Assembly (NCBI GenBank): GCA_949318235.1
Contig: OX439133.1
Span: 13,694,146 to 13,758,145 of the forward strand
Source of the DNA: Ecdyonurus torrentis
Taxonomy: Eukaryota > Arthropoda > Insecta > Ephemeroptera > Heptageniidae
Length of the DNA: 64,000 bases
Direction of reading: 5' to 3'
In this document: positions 49,605-62,465 of the stretch, in pieces
Layout: each line of letters starts with the position of its first letter
How positions within the stretch are numbered: position 1 is the stretch's first letter
The notes under the pieces: model-generated
What the model saw: the letters and a program-made list of their open reading frames with translations, nothing else
What the model was told of the DNA's origin: nothing
Database searches by the model: none
Program-made: the position numbers and the translations under genes

Positions 49605-51149
49605 AAAAAAGAAAACAAAAAGTTATTATAAATACGATATACAACAATTAAAAAACGTTCATTGGAAGTGTGGTCCACTATAGAAGGCTTGTACTGTAAA
49701 TCAGAAAATTATAAAAGGTTGACTTCCTTTACCCTTACGTTTTTTAATGTCATTTAAAGGTCAATGGTAACAACTATACCTACGATAAAAAAATTTAGTA
49801 CCCATGACCATCAAGTATAAGGGAGAGAAAAATATATATTGAAATTGAAATAGATGTTATGAAATAAAAAAAAAAAAAGTTTTTTTTTTATTTATTTTTT
49901 TTAATATTTGAAGTTTTACTATATCCTTTTAAAGTATCACAAAAAAAAAAAATACACATTTTAATCAAATTGCAGTATTTCATTTTTAGACTCTTAATCA
50001 GTTACATAAAATTTGATTCGTTTATTTATTATTTTTTTTTTATTTGCAGATGAAAAAATAAATAAACCCATATTATACAGCACCTTGCAATATTTACATT
50101 GCAATACATATTAATAACATTTAATTACACTATATGCAAATTGTCCTTGCAAAGTTAAAGTCCACATTAATATAAAGTTAAAATTTATATGTATAAGTAT
50201 ATAAAATTAAACCTTATGTATATTGGACCTTGTAAATTGGGTCACGGTGAACTTATAATATATAAAACTATGGAGAGTGCGGGGTCAAATTTAGAAGTCC
50301 TAATAATATTTAAGTTTACCGTCTTTATATGTAGGAAAAATATTTCATTAACTAATTTTATAATGCTACATCAAGATTATAAAAAAATTGAATAGGATTT
50401 TAATTTTTTAACTTTGGCCTTATACTATGGAATGAATTTTAATTTGTATTTATAAATATCTTACTTTTTTCTATACGAAAGAAATGTAAAATATATCCAT
50501 AGTTTTACCATTGAATTTAGAGTATACTTTAAATTCAATGGTTTTACCATAATATATAGTAATTTTTTATTGTTATTATTATTTTTTTTTTTTCGTACCA
50601 AAATATTAAAATGTATTAAAAAGGAAGTTTATTCCACTGCAATTAAAATGCGTTTAGTAAAATGTTATTTAATTGAAAATAAATGTTTTTTTCATAATTA
50701 CTATTATTATTTTTTAATAGACCACTTGCAATGAATGAATTATTTAAAATAAAGTTAAACATTCTTAAAGCATTTCTTATGGAAAAATAATTTTCACTTA
50801 CACATTGCAACAATTAAAAATATTTCATTGCAAGTGATCCATTATGTTGCAAATACATTGATACTAATATGTTTTTTTTTTTTTTTTCATGAGAAAACTA
50901 CGATATATTGGTATATTGGTTGCCATACATTATTTATGCGAAAATGAAAATTATATTTAAAAGTTGTGAAATAATTTCATGTTAAATAGTTGAAAAAAAA
51001 AAGAAAAAAAAAAAAACTAGTTGAACTTTTTAACAATTTTATGGAGTAAAAGTAAAGCTTATATAAAATCAACACCTTTTAGCCTTTCAGTAGATATAAA
51101 CAAGCGATATTTATTGTAACTCTATATAACGCAAGGCCTATAAGAAAAC
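49605..51149. other. AT-rich; short family J-like fragment
   Basis: Around 49740-49830, TACCCATGACCATCAAG and GGGAGAGAAAA resemble the interior of the J-type element at 37.7 kb. The rest has no recognised feature. Confidence 0.45.
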
Positions 51150-51330
51150 GTGTACACGGAAAAAACAAAAAATTATGTAACTATGCTGTAGAATAATTTC
51201 TATATTGTAAAGCACACGCGTTTCTACTTTGGAAAAACTTAATTATGCTGAACATCTTATAACTATAATACTATGTATTATAATCGCTATACAATATAGC
51301 ATAAATTATATAGTGTGCATTAATGTTGCT
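51150..51330. mobile_element. Family H fragment
   Basis: Begins TACACGGAAAAAAC, with TATGCTGAACATC and TAGCATAAATTATA motifs. It is more diverged than other copies. Confidence 0.5.
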
Positions 51331-51335
51331 GCATT

Positions 51336-51623
51336 GAGACCCCTTTCACATCCTTGCGCTTTGACGCCATGTTTGTGGTGCCTAATGCATTGGTCACCAT
51401 GTGGGAAACGTCATTTTCCCACATTTTTCGCATAAATAAAAGTTTATTTTAACTGAAAGCATTTTTATCATATTCATCTTCCTGCTTATTAGGACGTATA
51501 GAAATAAGTATTTGATTAAGGTTTGAAGCTTCATTTGCAATAAAAAAAATGACGTTTTTCCTATGGACTGTGTATTCCTGACCACCAAAATGGCAGCTTT
51601 TAAATATGAGTGAAAGCGGTCTA
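51336..51623 (+). mobile_element. Family E element, copy 3
   Basis: GAGACCCCTTTCACATCC start and GAGTGAAAGCGGTCTA end. The GACGCCATGTTTGTGGTGCC and AAAATGGCAGC blocks are present. It directly abuts MITE A at a shared TATA. Confidence 0.85.
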
Positions 51624-51927
51624 TAGGGTGTATGCGGATGACGTCATATTTATTGCGCTTGGAGGCCATACTGGAGTAGTGCATTACATTGCTCAGCATA
51701 GGACAAAATTCATTTAAGCCTTTTTTCTTTGGGAAATCGGTTAATTTTTTGTTATTTTTCTCTCATACTTGAGATACTAATTCAACACATTTACAGCATC
51801 AATACTCTCAAAAATATTGCATAGTGTTTTAAAACTACTGTCAAAATGATTTTTTTCCTATGCCACCCATGTAATTAAGTTATCCAACATGGCGTCGACT
51901 TTAACATGAATGCATACACCCAATAGC
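51624..51927 (+). mobile_element. MITE family A, copy 6
   Basis: TAGGGTGTATGCGG start, GCATACACCCAATA end. TGACGTCA lies at 51639-51646. All internal family blocks are present. Confidence 0.9.
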
Positions 51928-52050
51928 ATAATTATTACGTATTTATTTTTGTCAGTGTAGTTGGGACGTACTGTCGTATTAACCATATAACGTATAGATC
52001 GTCGTAAAATATTTATTACATGAACAGTGCTGTAAACATATCAGCATAAC

Positions 52051-52087
<37 letters not shown>

Positions 52088-52655
52088 CTAGAAATTATCC
52101 CGTATTATATTCCATATAGTTCTAAATATATAGACCATAAAACAAAGTGCAAATAAATATCAATTTATAATATTATATTGACACAAATCAGTTAATCATT
52201 ATTATCATTAATTTTATGTTGTCATTTTTATAGTCGTACTCTTAAGTATATGCATGTACAAAGAGGTCAAAGTTGAAATGTGAAAGTCATATGCAAAGTT
52301 GATGAAAAAAGAAGTCAGTTTTGGGTGTGTTTTGAACTTGAATCACTTTAACAAAACCAATATTATACTTTTGTTTTTGACAAGCTGTTATCTGGTATAT
52401 ATATAGTAAATTAGGAAATTTTGTATTTTACAACTTGTATATATATATATATACCCCCCTGCTGGGTGACATGTAAGGTTTTCGTCCCAAATAACCATAC
52501 TTGTACTTTAACAAGTAACCGGTCAAAATCACGTGCAGCTTTTTTTTTTTTTTTTTTTTTAATATATTATTTTATTTTTTATTTTTCTTCTTCTTACTAT
52601 AAAACTATTTTTGATATAAAAATTTACTATGTACATAACTGGTACTTATTTTAGA
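51928..52655. other. No gene; (GA)n
   Basis: (AG)n at 52053-52084, a short (AT)n at 52438-52452, and a T tract at 52541-52560. No exon was recognised. Confidence 0.5.
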
Positions 52656-54195
52656 ACATAATTATGCTATAATTGTACCGATTGTACGTATAATGATTAT
52701 ATTCACAGACAAATCCTATAATATTTAATATGCTAGCTCTTTAGCAAAATTTGTTCAGTAATAACATAATTTATGCTATACTTCACCGCATAGATATGTT
52801 AAGCATAAATATTATTTTGTCCATCATTATCGTACAACATAATTTATGCTATACAGTATATTGCATAATAGTAATTTCGATCTTAAGCATAAATATTTGA
52901 TTGAGTATAGCATAATTATTTATGCTGTCCTAATTCATATACAAACATTTATGCTGTCGCAACATAAATTACATATTTCGTGAGCATAATTATTTATGCA
53001 ATTTATGCAAAATAGCAATATTTATGCTATCAGGATAATAATTCGATGCAGCATAAACTATAAACATTTTCTTTTTTTCCCTCGCATTTTCTAAAAATTC
53101 AACAGTCTATATAAAATATAATACCGGTTTTCAATACATTTTTTTTTCTTATGCATACTGAACTTTTTTTTTTCCTTGTTATTATCTGTTTATATTCCTA
53201 AAAAAAAAAACTAACAATTTCCGAGTGCAAATTATTATAACATTGAACTTCTAAATATTATATTATACCACGAATTATATAAAAATTTAAATTATATACA
53301 AGGCGACCGTGAATTTGTATTGCAAGGTCTAGATGACCTTTAATTGACTTTGTATAGAAGAATATTCGGAAACATTGACACTGAAATTTTTTTTTTTATT
53401 TAAATAAATTCATGTTAACTTTTTTTTTAAGATCATAAAATTTAAATCACTAAATTTTCAAAGTTGTAAAAGGAGTGAACAAGAAAATCAAAACCTTGCA
53501 GTGTGTGCACAATACACGGAAAGAATAGATAACATAATTTATGCTACATTTATGGAACAACATAATTATGCTGCATAATATAATATTTATTCTATGTAAC
53601 AAAGTTATTATGTAGTATAGCATAAATTATGCTGTATTGAACAAATTGTGCTAATGAGCTATAATATAATTATTACGTATTTATTTTTGTCCGTGTGATA
53701 AAAAAATAAATATGTATAATAATTATGCTATAACTAAATTTGAGCATAAATTTATGCAATATTTTGTATGGCATAACTATACATGGAAAGTTTAAATTAC
53801 GTAATTTATTCTGTATTTATGTCAATATAGCATAAATAATGCTAAATTATAGAACAAAATTAAAATTATAATCTACAACATAATATTTATGCTATGTATA
53901 TAATATGTTATTTATTATGAAGCATAATATAGCATACAAATTATGCTGAAAATATGCTATATAGCATAATTAATATGTATTCTTGTACGTTATGGGTAAA
54001 AATATTAATTTATGCTATAAATCAATTTGAGCATAATTTAACATAATTTATGCTATATTCTATAATCTATACAGCATAGTAGTTATGTTGTACTGCATAA
54101 TTATTTTATTACTTATAAAATAGCAACATTTATGTTAAAGGGCATTTTTAATATTCAATGCGTGTAACATAAATTACAGAATTTTTTCCCCATGT
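52656..54195. repeat. Cluster of family H elements, about 1.5 kb
   Basis: Dense GCATAAATTATGC/GCATAATTTATGC palindromes and half-palindromes occur in both orientations. At least three units are bounded by ACGGAAAGAATAG, TTTGTCCGTGT and CATGGAAAGTTTAAATTACG-type ends (near 53515, 53695 and 53783). About 400 bp in the middle (about 53080-53510) is unrelated AT-rich DNA. Confidence 0.6.
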
Positions 54196-54781
54196 ATAGT
54201 TATGTATTTTTAGAGTTGCAGGGTAAGCATTTTATATAACTTCCTTTTTAAGATTACCATATTTGGAAGAAGTATCTGTAACAATAAACTATAAATTTCA
54301 TTGAACATATTATCAGGGAACACCAATTTTTCATAGAAGGGAAAAAAATAGTGCTTGCGCAATTCTAATTGGTCATAAAAAAAGTTTATTTTTTCATGTA
54401 AAAAAAAATATACATAAAACTAAGGGTTATATAAAGCACCTTTTCCCGTGGCTTTTTCCCATATAAGGTATGAAAAGTTGTTTAAAAAATCTTCTTTATC
54501 AGTATACGCCAGATTTCCAACAGTTTTTTGTTTTAAGAGTTTGAAAATGACACAATTATAAAAAGGTCCCCAATTTTGTATAATCACCCAATTTTTTTTT
54601 GTAAATAGATAAATTACACAATTTGAATATTTCAGTATTGGTCCAGACTTGAGAGATAAAGCGACAAGTTTGTCTTTTACATCGTAAAATTACTACGCGT
54701 TCTTATGGAGAAATTAAACCTTTGTTTTCGATAGCAGAACTGATTAGGTTAGCTGAATGATACTAACAATATTTTTGTGCA

Positions 54782-54823
<42 letters not shown>

Positions 54824-55977
54824 GCATGGAAATTTTATAATATGCATTTTTGAAGGGATCCAGCCTTTTGATACTTCTCATAAATAAAGGAGAAATTAAA
54901 TATAATTTTTTTTGTTATAAGGGTGTCTTGAAAATTAAATTATCAAGCAGATTTTTGTATAATGAAGCGTTAAATATCATTGTTTTAAAATGTGAGACAA
55001 AAATCAAGAGCAACTTGCGATATTTTTAACTGTAGTCGTGAAAGTATAAAAAAGAGAGAAGGTAGCAACGTTGTTGAAGGTCATACATGACTAGCTGCCT
55101 AAAGTCAGTCTGGAGAATAGATTTATTATCTTTCTAACATTCAGTCAATGAGTATACACCTGTCATTGACCTATCATGTCAATCATACTTCTATCATAGA
55201 TCTGATACATCTAAATTGGGAGATTGCATAATTTTTTATTTTTTATCATTGAAAGAAATTAATTTTAACATCACTCGAATAATAAAAAAAAAGAAGTAAT
55301 ATTGATCTTGGATTTTAAATTCAATATAAAATGCATTGAGATTTTTTTTAATAGTTATAATAGGTGTGTGACCCTTTATTTCCTATTCCATCATATCGCA
55401 GGACCTTTTTTTAACATTTTTTTAAGTTTTTTTTTTAAATTCTTTTTTCTTCTTATAATTGTAGTTAGAACCGAGAAATTTAATTGATGCATATATAATA
55501 AAACTCTTTTACATATTTTTCGCTTGTAAAAAAAAAAAAAAAAAAAAAAAAAGGAAGCAATTTCTTATTGGAATTTTCATATTGAAATTTACAGTGGTTT
55601 TACGTATCCTAAATCCTTTTGATGTCATTTGTGGTGTAAAAATATGGATATTTCAGTTATTTTGCTATCATTTCCTTGCGGTTTAATAATAATTAAATAT
55701 ACATAATATGTAACGTTTATTCCAGCTTATTTTTTACGCGTATGTCTTACTATAATATATATATTAGGAAGTTTTTTTTTTATTTGCGTCAATCTGTTTT
55801 GGAAAATAAATTGTATATAACTTACGTTTTAGTTTGCATTGTTGTATTATATTATTTTTTTATAAATGCAAGTTTTTTAATATAATAGATTTAATTTTTG
55901 ATTAGCTGAAAGTGATAAAACTATTTTATACAAGAAATAGGTAAGTCACATTCATTATCTTTGCTATTAGAGAAAAA
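54196..55977. other. AT-rich, no gene seen
   Basis: A tract at 54787-54822 and A run at 55529-55551. No exon was recognised. Confidence 0.55.
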
Positions 55978-56098
55978 GGAATTCATAATTAAATTATGCT
56001 GTATAACATATTTACATATTATGTACAATGACTACAACACAGCTTTATTTTTTTAGTAATGAAAAGTAAGCTTTGCTGTACAGCATAATTGATAATAC
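55978..56098. mobile_element. Family H fragment
   Basis: GGAATTCATAATTAAATTATG and GTACAGCATAATTGATAATAC motifs. It is short and diverged, and abuts a family G element. Confidence 0.45.
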
Positions 56099-56099
56099 A

Positions 56100-56437
56100 T
56101 ACACTCTAAAAAAAAAATCGTTGAAAAGCTTGTACACAGTTTTGCATTGCTTTAAGTATTGTAGAATCAACGGTTATGACGTCACTAAACGTTGACAATC
56201 TAACGATAAAAGCGAATGACGTCACAAGCGTTAGAATCACAACTAAATAAACGTTAAACTTGGCCGTTACAAATCTAAAAATTGTCTATTTAATCCCAAC
56301 GTTTGTGACTTCACTAACGTTTTTATTGTTTAGTGACGTTTAGTGACGTAATAACCGTTAATTCCACAATACTTAAAGCAGTGCAAAACTGTGTACAAGA
56401 TTTTCAACGACTATTTTTTAGTGTGTATTTAACCATT
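56100..56437. mobile_element. Family G element, complete copy
   Basis: Inverted ends ACACTCTAAAAAAAAAATCG and ACGACTATTTTTTAGTGTG. The arms carry TTGAAAAGCTTGTACACAG and CTTTAAGTATTGTAGAATC with mirrored partners, and TGACGTCA at 56177-56184 and 56217-56224. It is CpG-richer than the surroundings (repeated AACG motifs). Confidence 0.85.
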
Positions 56438-56733
56438 ATTTTCTTTTCAACAACAGTGCACTTAATGTGCCGAAATAGTTAAATATTATAAAAGATTAAA
56501 CTACGAGTGAGTGCTCAGTGAATCTCTCTCCATTAAATTGTTCAGATTGCATTCTAAGTTGTTGTTTTGTTTTTGTTTTTTTTTTTTTTTACATTTAATA
56601 TTCTAGTATAGTGGAGTACGTGAAAACGCCCTAATGGTACATGGATACCACTAGGGATAATTCTCTACGTTTATAAAAAGTCGTACACGGACACTGGTTG
56701 TACAGGTAGAGAGAGATTGAAAGAGATGCATTC

Positions 56734-56786
<53 letters not shown>

Positions 56787-56991
56787 CTAGACCAGAGCGT
56801 GCAGTTTAAGTTATGCAGTCCGTCTGATGTTTCTTTCTTCTTAGTAAATAACTGCATATAAAACAGACAGTCAGGTAACACACACCCACATTTTAACCTT
56901 GAATCTATAAGGTTCAATTATGTATCTGAAATACATGGATTTTATTACTTATTGACTTATATAAGAAGATTACACCTATCTAGTAGACATG

Positions 56992-57051
<60 letters not shown>

Positions 57052-57121
57052 GTTTTTAAACCTTTTTCCCACATAGATTTAAAAATCATATTTATAATTG
57101 ATTTTTTATTTTTTTAATAGC

Positions 57122-57159
<38 letters not shown>

Positions 57160-57488
57160 AAAAACACGTATAGTTAAAGTGGCACAGCAAGTATTTAAAT
57201 TTTCGTAACTTTTTTTTGGTTCTAGTTGAAAATGGAAAATAGTATAATATCTTATCGAGTCTTGCCTATACTAAATGTTAGCTTTTCTAATATTTATATA
57301 TGTGTATAGTGGTAAAATGTTCATTATTTATAATTTATATTCACAGAAATATTTTTCCATTAACATACCTTTTAAAAATAGTATTTATGCATATCATGCT
57401 AATTGTTTATTGAATAATTATGTATTCTGGGAATTTTTTTGGAATTTATAATTTTATAAAACAATACACTGCTTTTTTTAAAGCCTTT

Positions 57489-57491
<3 letters not shown>
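56438..57491. repeat. Microsatellite-rich stretch without a gene
   Basis: (AT)n at about 56738-56785, (GA)n at 56994-57049 and T35 at 57124-57158. The sequence between has no recognised exon. Confidence 0.8.

Positions 57492-57571
<80 letters not shown>
57492..57571. repeat. (CT)n microsatellite, about 80 bp
   Basis: An uninterrupted CT run. Confidence 0.95.
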
Positions 57572-57578
<7 letters not shown>

Positions 57579-58026
57579 TTGTTTGTTCTTTTCAGTACAA
57601 CGTGTCTTAACCTTAACAAAAAACTCAAGAAGCATGTTGAGTTCATATTACATTTTTTCTTCTTATATTTCATTGTTATTTTAGTATAACTAACGTTTAC
57701 AACTTTTCAAATGCAGACACTTAAAATAATATTTAAAAAAAAGTATAAAATTATACTATAACATGAAAAGTTGAATGATCGATAGACTGTAAAATTAAAA
57801 AATAATAATAATAATAAATAAATTTAAAAAAAAATCTACGATATGAAAGAGAGAAATGAATACAATATGAACTGTATAATCGGTTCTATTGCCCTTTTTT
57901 CCCCCTGTATTTTATTCTATTAAGAAATATTAAATTTTTAATTTAACTATAACAGATTTTGAAATCAAAAGTCTTTATTTGTAATTTTATTTGGAAACTG
58001 TTTATTTTATACTCACTTAACCATAA
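57572..58026. other. AT-rich, no recognised feature
   Basis: (AAT)n near 57801-57822 only. Confidence 0.55.
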
Positions 58027-58290
58027 TGATTGATTGATTGATTGATTGATTGAATGAATGAATGAATGAATGAATGAATGAATGAATGAATGAATGAATG
58101 AATGAATGAATGAATGAATGAATGAATGAATGAATGAATGAATGAATGAATGAATGAATGAATGAATGAATGAATGAATGAATGAATGAATGAATGAATG
58201 AATGAATGAATGAATGAATGAATGAATGAATGAATGAATGAATGAATGAATTAATGAATTAATTAATGAATTAATGAAATGAATGAATGA
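58027..58290. repeat. Compound microsatellite (TGAT)6 then (TGAA)n
   Basis: TGAT units to about 58050 switch to TGAA until about 58290, with TTAA variants near 58250-58275. TGAA is the reverse complement of the TTCA unit at 11061-11219. Confidence 0.95.
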
Positions 58291-58830
58291 ACGTAAGAAT
58301 TACGAACAAATGAATGAATACTATAATAATAATAAACGTATAACATGACAACAAAACACAAAAATAAACACTTATAAACACAAGCAACCCATCTCAGACG
58401 TATATTTTTATTTCCTATCTTTATCATATACAAAAGATTACCGCACGACACACGCTGTGATAATAATCCCAAGTCTTTTACGCTATAGACATATTAGTCA
58501 ATATCCTGAATTGCAATAATAATTGAGCTTGCCTCATATCATCATCCATATAGACTTTATAATTGAGAAATTGTCGTGAGGAATTCATGTCAACTGGATT
58601 ATATAGCGTCTTCGTGTTTATATCTATATACACGCGTATATCGTGACCCAATAAGTTACTACTCTATATTATACAGACAGATCATACGCATATCGTAAAA
58701 AATAATAATAATAAAAAACTCGATAATTTTGCTTATGACGTCTGATCTGAGATTCACAGTGCCGTAACTTATAGTAGGGCGTATGTAGAACTGCAATTGA
58801 AATCACAATGGAACCTATAGATAAATCATC
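58291..58830. other. No recognised feature
   Basis: Slightly GC-richer in places (58400-58560) but no exon was recognised. Confidence 0.45.
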
Positions 58831-58832
58831 GT

Positions 58833-59080
58833 ATAGGATGATTGCATTCATATAAAAGTCAACGCCATATGTCAACACTAAATAACATGGGCTGGTATGA
58901 GGAAATGACGGATTTTTGACAGTTTAAATATACTAATAGGTTGAATTATGTTTTTAAGTTCAAGAGATATAATAACAACAAAATTGCCCGATTTTCCAAA
59001 GAAAATTGCCAAAAACTATGACGTTTGTCGTATGCTAAATGCATCGAAGCGCATTCTAGTGTTTTGTTTTGTTTGCTTTA
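58833..59080 (-). mobile_element. MITE family A, diverged copy (reverse)
   Basis: TAGGATGATTGCATTCATAT, AAGTCAACGCCATATG, TAAATAACATGGGCTGG and CATCGAAGCGCATTCTAG are decayed family A blocks. The termini are not intact. Confidence 0.65.
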
Positions 59081-59418
59081 CCACGCTTTTCTTTCTAGTA
59101 CTTTTTTCAAAATGTCAATTCGTAGCAATGTGAAGTCAGCATTAAATTTTTAAAAATTACGTATAAAATATAATGACGCTAGCTTGTTAAAAGACAAGCA
59201 ATGCTTATTTGTATAGCAATTTCATAATAATTTTTAAATAAGCTGCACCTTATAATTCATTCAATTATTATTTTAGCCGTGAGAAAATAGATTCCAATTT
59301 AAATGAGGTTATCAAAATTGAATACAATAGCAAAAGCAATTAAGCTACGTTTATCGTTACCATAATTTTTTTTTAGTATACACTAAAGCTATAAATTTAG
59401 AAATTCTATTAATAATAT
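59081..59418. other. AT-rich, no recognised feature
   Basis: No exon was recognised. Confidence 0.5.
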
Positions 59419-59419
59419 A

Positions 59420-59711
59420 TAAGGTGTATGCATTCATGTTAAAGTCGAAGCCATGTTGGATCACTAAATAACATGGGCAGCAAAGAAAAAAATAACTCAT
59501 TTTTGTAAAGTTTAAAAATACAAAGCAATATTTTTAAAGCATTGATGTTGTAAGTCTCTTAAGTATGTGAGAAAAATAATAATAACAATTAAACGATTTC
59601 TCAAATAAAATAGCCAACAAAAAGTTTGTTCTATGCTGGGCAATGTTATTCATTACTCCAGTATGGCGTCCAAGCGCATTAATAAATATGACGTCAAGCG
59701 CATACACCCTA
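59420..59711 (-). mobile_element. MITE family A, copy 7 (reverse)
   Basis: AAGGTGTATGCATTCATGTT start and GCATACACCCTATA end. TGACGTCA lies at 59689-59696. All blocks are present in reverse order. Confidence 0.88.
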
Positions 59712-59737
59712 TATAGAAACATTTACATGTTTGCTAT

Positions 59738-59775
<38 letters not shown>

Positions 59776-60324
59776 AACACAATATCATAACAGGATTTTT
59801 TTTTTACAGGATATCATTTAGTATCAGCTAATAAAACTTATTAACTAATCCCCTATTATGATATCAATTAAGCCTATATATAGATATAGATTAAGTAAAC
59901 GATAGCTATAATACTCCTTTGATGAAAGCATCATTTAATTAAGAAATAATATCTTTTACTTTTATTAATGACGATAATTTGTTACAATTATAATTTGTGA
60001 TTTCAAAACACATGTATAGTTTTTATCAATTTTACAGTTCAATGTATATATAATTATTGAATCAAATCATTACGTTATTATGATGTTAGTAGTGTTGTAA
60101 TTATTAAATTATACGAACGTTGTATAAAAGTTATTATCTCTTAGAAAATGTCATTGAACAATAACTGCGATGCTTTATTACATAAATCAATGTTTTATGG
60201 TTTTTGAACTATAACTTCTATTTTCCCATATTCAAGATAGGTTCAAGGGGGTTTAAATTATAGGAAAGTGGTCAGAGATCCTGCATCAATTTTGTTAATC
60301 TAATTACTTGAAAAAATGGTGCGA
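59712..60324. other. AT-rich, no gene seen
   Basis: A run at about 59741-59773. No exon was recognised. Confidence 0.5.
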
Positions 60325-60593
60325 ATTCATCAGTTTACGAATCCTGAATTATTTGAGATAAACACTTTTGAGTTATTTTGAGTAAATAAAATAATGTATT
60401 TTAGCAAATTATTATTAAAAAAAAAAAAAAAAGCTATATTTAAGTTGCTTGCAGTTGTTTTCAGTTATTTTTGACTATTTAAACTTTAATTGGCTATTGT
60501 TAATAATTTGTCAAAATGCATTATTTTATATAGCTGCTCATAATAACTCAAAAGTGTTTATCTTTAAATATGTTTCGTAACTGAAGTAATTGA

Positions 60594-60600
<7 letters not shown>
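60325..60600. mobile_element. Family I element, diverged copy
   Basis: AGTTTACGAATCCTGAATTA and AATGTATTTTAGCAAATTAT on the left mirror TCAAAATGCATTATTTTATA and TTTCGTAACTGAAGTAATTG on the right. Confidence 0.75.
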
Positions 60601-60627
<27 letters not shown>

Positions 60628-61150
60628 AGTAATATGCTATATCAACTTTAGTATTGTTTTGAAGTTTATTGTGGGAAATATATAGTTATCACTGAAAAAA
60701 CTATAGGAAAATATTAGTGGTTTAAATAATAATAATAATAGTAATCTAATGAATTTTTATTTGGCTTAAATCAAGTGTGCATCTATTATCCCCTTCTCCT
60801 ATCATCAAATTTTTTTCTACCCCCAGTTCAAGGTCTTTATATGAACCTTGATCCCTTGACCCCAGTGCAGTATAGTAAATAACTTAATAATTATAATAAA
60901 TAAAAACACGCAAATTAAGAAGATAGTTCTGTAGTCAATGCTAAAGGGCAAAAAAAAAAAAAAAAAAAAAAAATAGTGTTCCTTTTGTGGCATTTTAATA
61001 AAAAACATTTTATTATTATTTCTTCTTCTGTAATTGGCTAGCGGGTCACGACGGTAACAACTATTCAAAATTATGTAAGTGTATACTATGTATTATAATA
61101 AAATGTGAGTGTGTGTGTTTATCATGTATTTAGAAAATATATATATATGC
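60601..61150. other. No gene; homopolymers
   Basis: T tract at 60596-60626 and A run at 60950-60973. No exon was recognised. Confidence 0.5.
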
Positions 61151-61330
61151 AGAGTGTCCCAGAAGTGCCGTTAGATAAATGTTTTTAGATATCTTCGCGA
61201 GTTTTGGTTCTATTTAGATATTTCTTTCACCCTATAGGCAAGATGTGTAATTTTTTTGCCATATATACTAATGTGATTTTCAACTCGATGTTTTTTACTC
61301 CTTTAAGGGGTGAAAAAATATATATTATAC
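61151..61330. other. Possible transposon end (GCAGAGTGTCCCAGAAG)
   Basis: The motif resembles termini of dispersed repeats in many invertebrates. No matching inverted end was found within the next few hundred bases. Confidence 0.2.
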
Positions 61331-61547
61331 TTGTCAATGCATTTTCTGCCCCCAAAAAATATATATTTTGTTAACATTTCTTTGGATATTAACATTTTTT
61401 TTCCCACATCATTAATAAAATTTGATTATGTAGAGAATGTAGAACTATATCGAACAGCAAAACTACTTTGCAACTCTAAAGAAATGAAATTTTTGCCGGA
61501 AAGTCACTCCATTTTACAACATATTACCATAGTAAAGCGCAGTAAAT

Positions 61548-61600
<53 letters not shown>

Positions 61601-62112
61601 GTTAGAAGCGCAAAATTGTGTTATACAACAGAAATCGTGATTTTTCTTCTTTCCTTAATTAGAAAATTAAGTAGAAATAATAATAATTAACTTTTGTATA
61701 CACAAATTTTATATATAGTTCACTTTCTTTACATATAAATCCAATAAAATTGAAAATACAACTTGTTGGCTAATTTTCAATTAAACATGCACTATATATT
61801 TCATTCTAAAATTCTAAAAGTAAAAGTCACATGCAACGTTGACGTTTTGTTTATTAATAATAATAAAGTTGTCCAAGTCTGTGTTATAATAAATAAATGT
61901 CCACATGACTATGAGTCGAGTTAAAAATACCCTCAGCACGCGGTGTGTCGCGCATCATTTACTTCTTGCCCAAATGTATATCAAAGTTATTTTTGTAAGA
62001 GCACGAGTGGAAAAAAAAGGTCGTGATTCGGGTCAAACTAATACGCAATCTCAGTGGCTAATAATTGCGTTTCTTATTCATAATGTTTTGTTTATACATA
62101 ATGTGATTTTAT
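61331..62112. other. No gene established; A48 tract
   Basis: A run at about 61551-61598. The open frames here lack recognised domains and cross the homopolymer. Confidence 0.5.
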
Positions 62113-62115
62113 CCC

Positions 62116-62465
62116 TAAAGCTATAGACCACATAAAACCACATGTGCTTTTTAATGAATAAACACGAAATAGGATCCTCAAAACTGATGACAAATTTTAC
62201 CAGAATGTCAATGTAGCCCCATGAGAGAGCGTGAAAATACTGTAAAGTATGCAATTTGCGTGAATATTCATGTTTCTGACGTCAAAAAAAGGCAAAAATT
62301 AGTAAAAAAAATGTTGTGCGTGTTGCATAAATCGAATTTTTCTGATCACTGCTATGGTTACTGCTGATCACTGTTGGGTTTTAAACTAAAGTTATATTTA
62401 TGTAAGTCCCATCAAGTGTTTTGTGATATAAATGCTTATGTTTTTCTCTGGTCTATAATACTTTA
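62116..62465 (+). mobile_element. MITE family B, copy 5
   Basis: TAAAGCTATAGACCACATAA start and CTGGTCTATAATACTTTAA end. TGACGTCA lies at 62277-62284. A partial internal duplication (GATCACTGCT repeated) lies near 62343-62370. Confidence 0.85.

Noticed and set aside
61905..62126. 73-codon open frame with basic residues
   Set aside because: No domain recognised, and it runs into a MITE B terminus.
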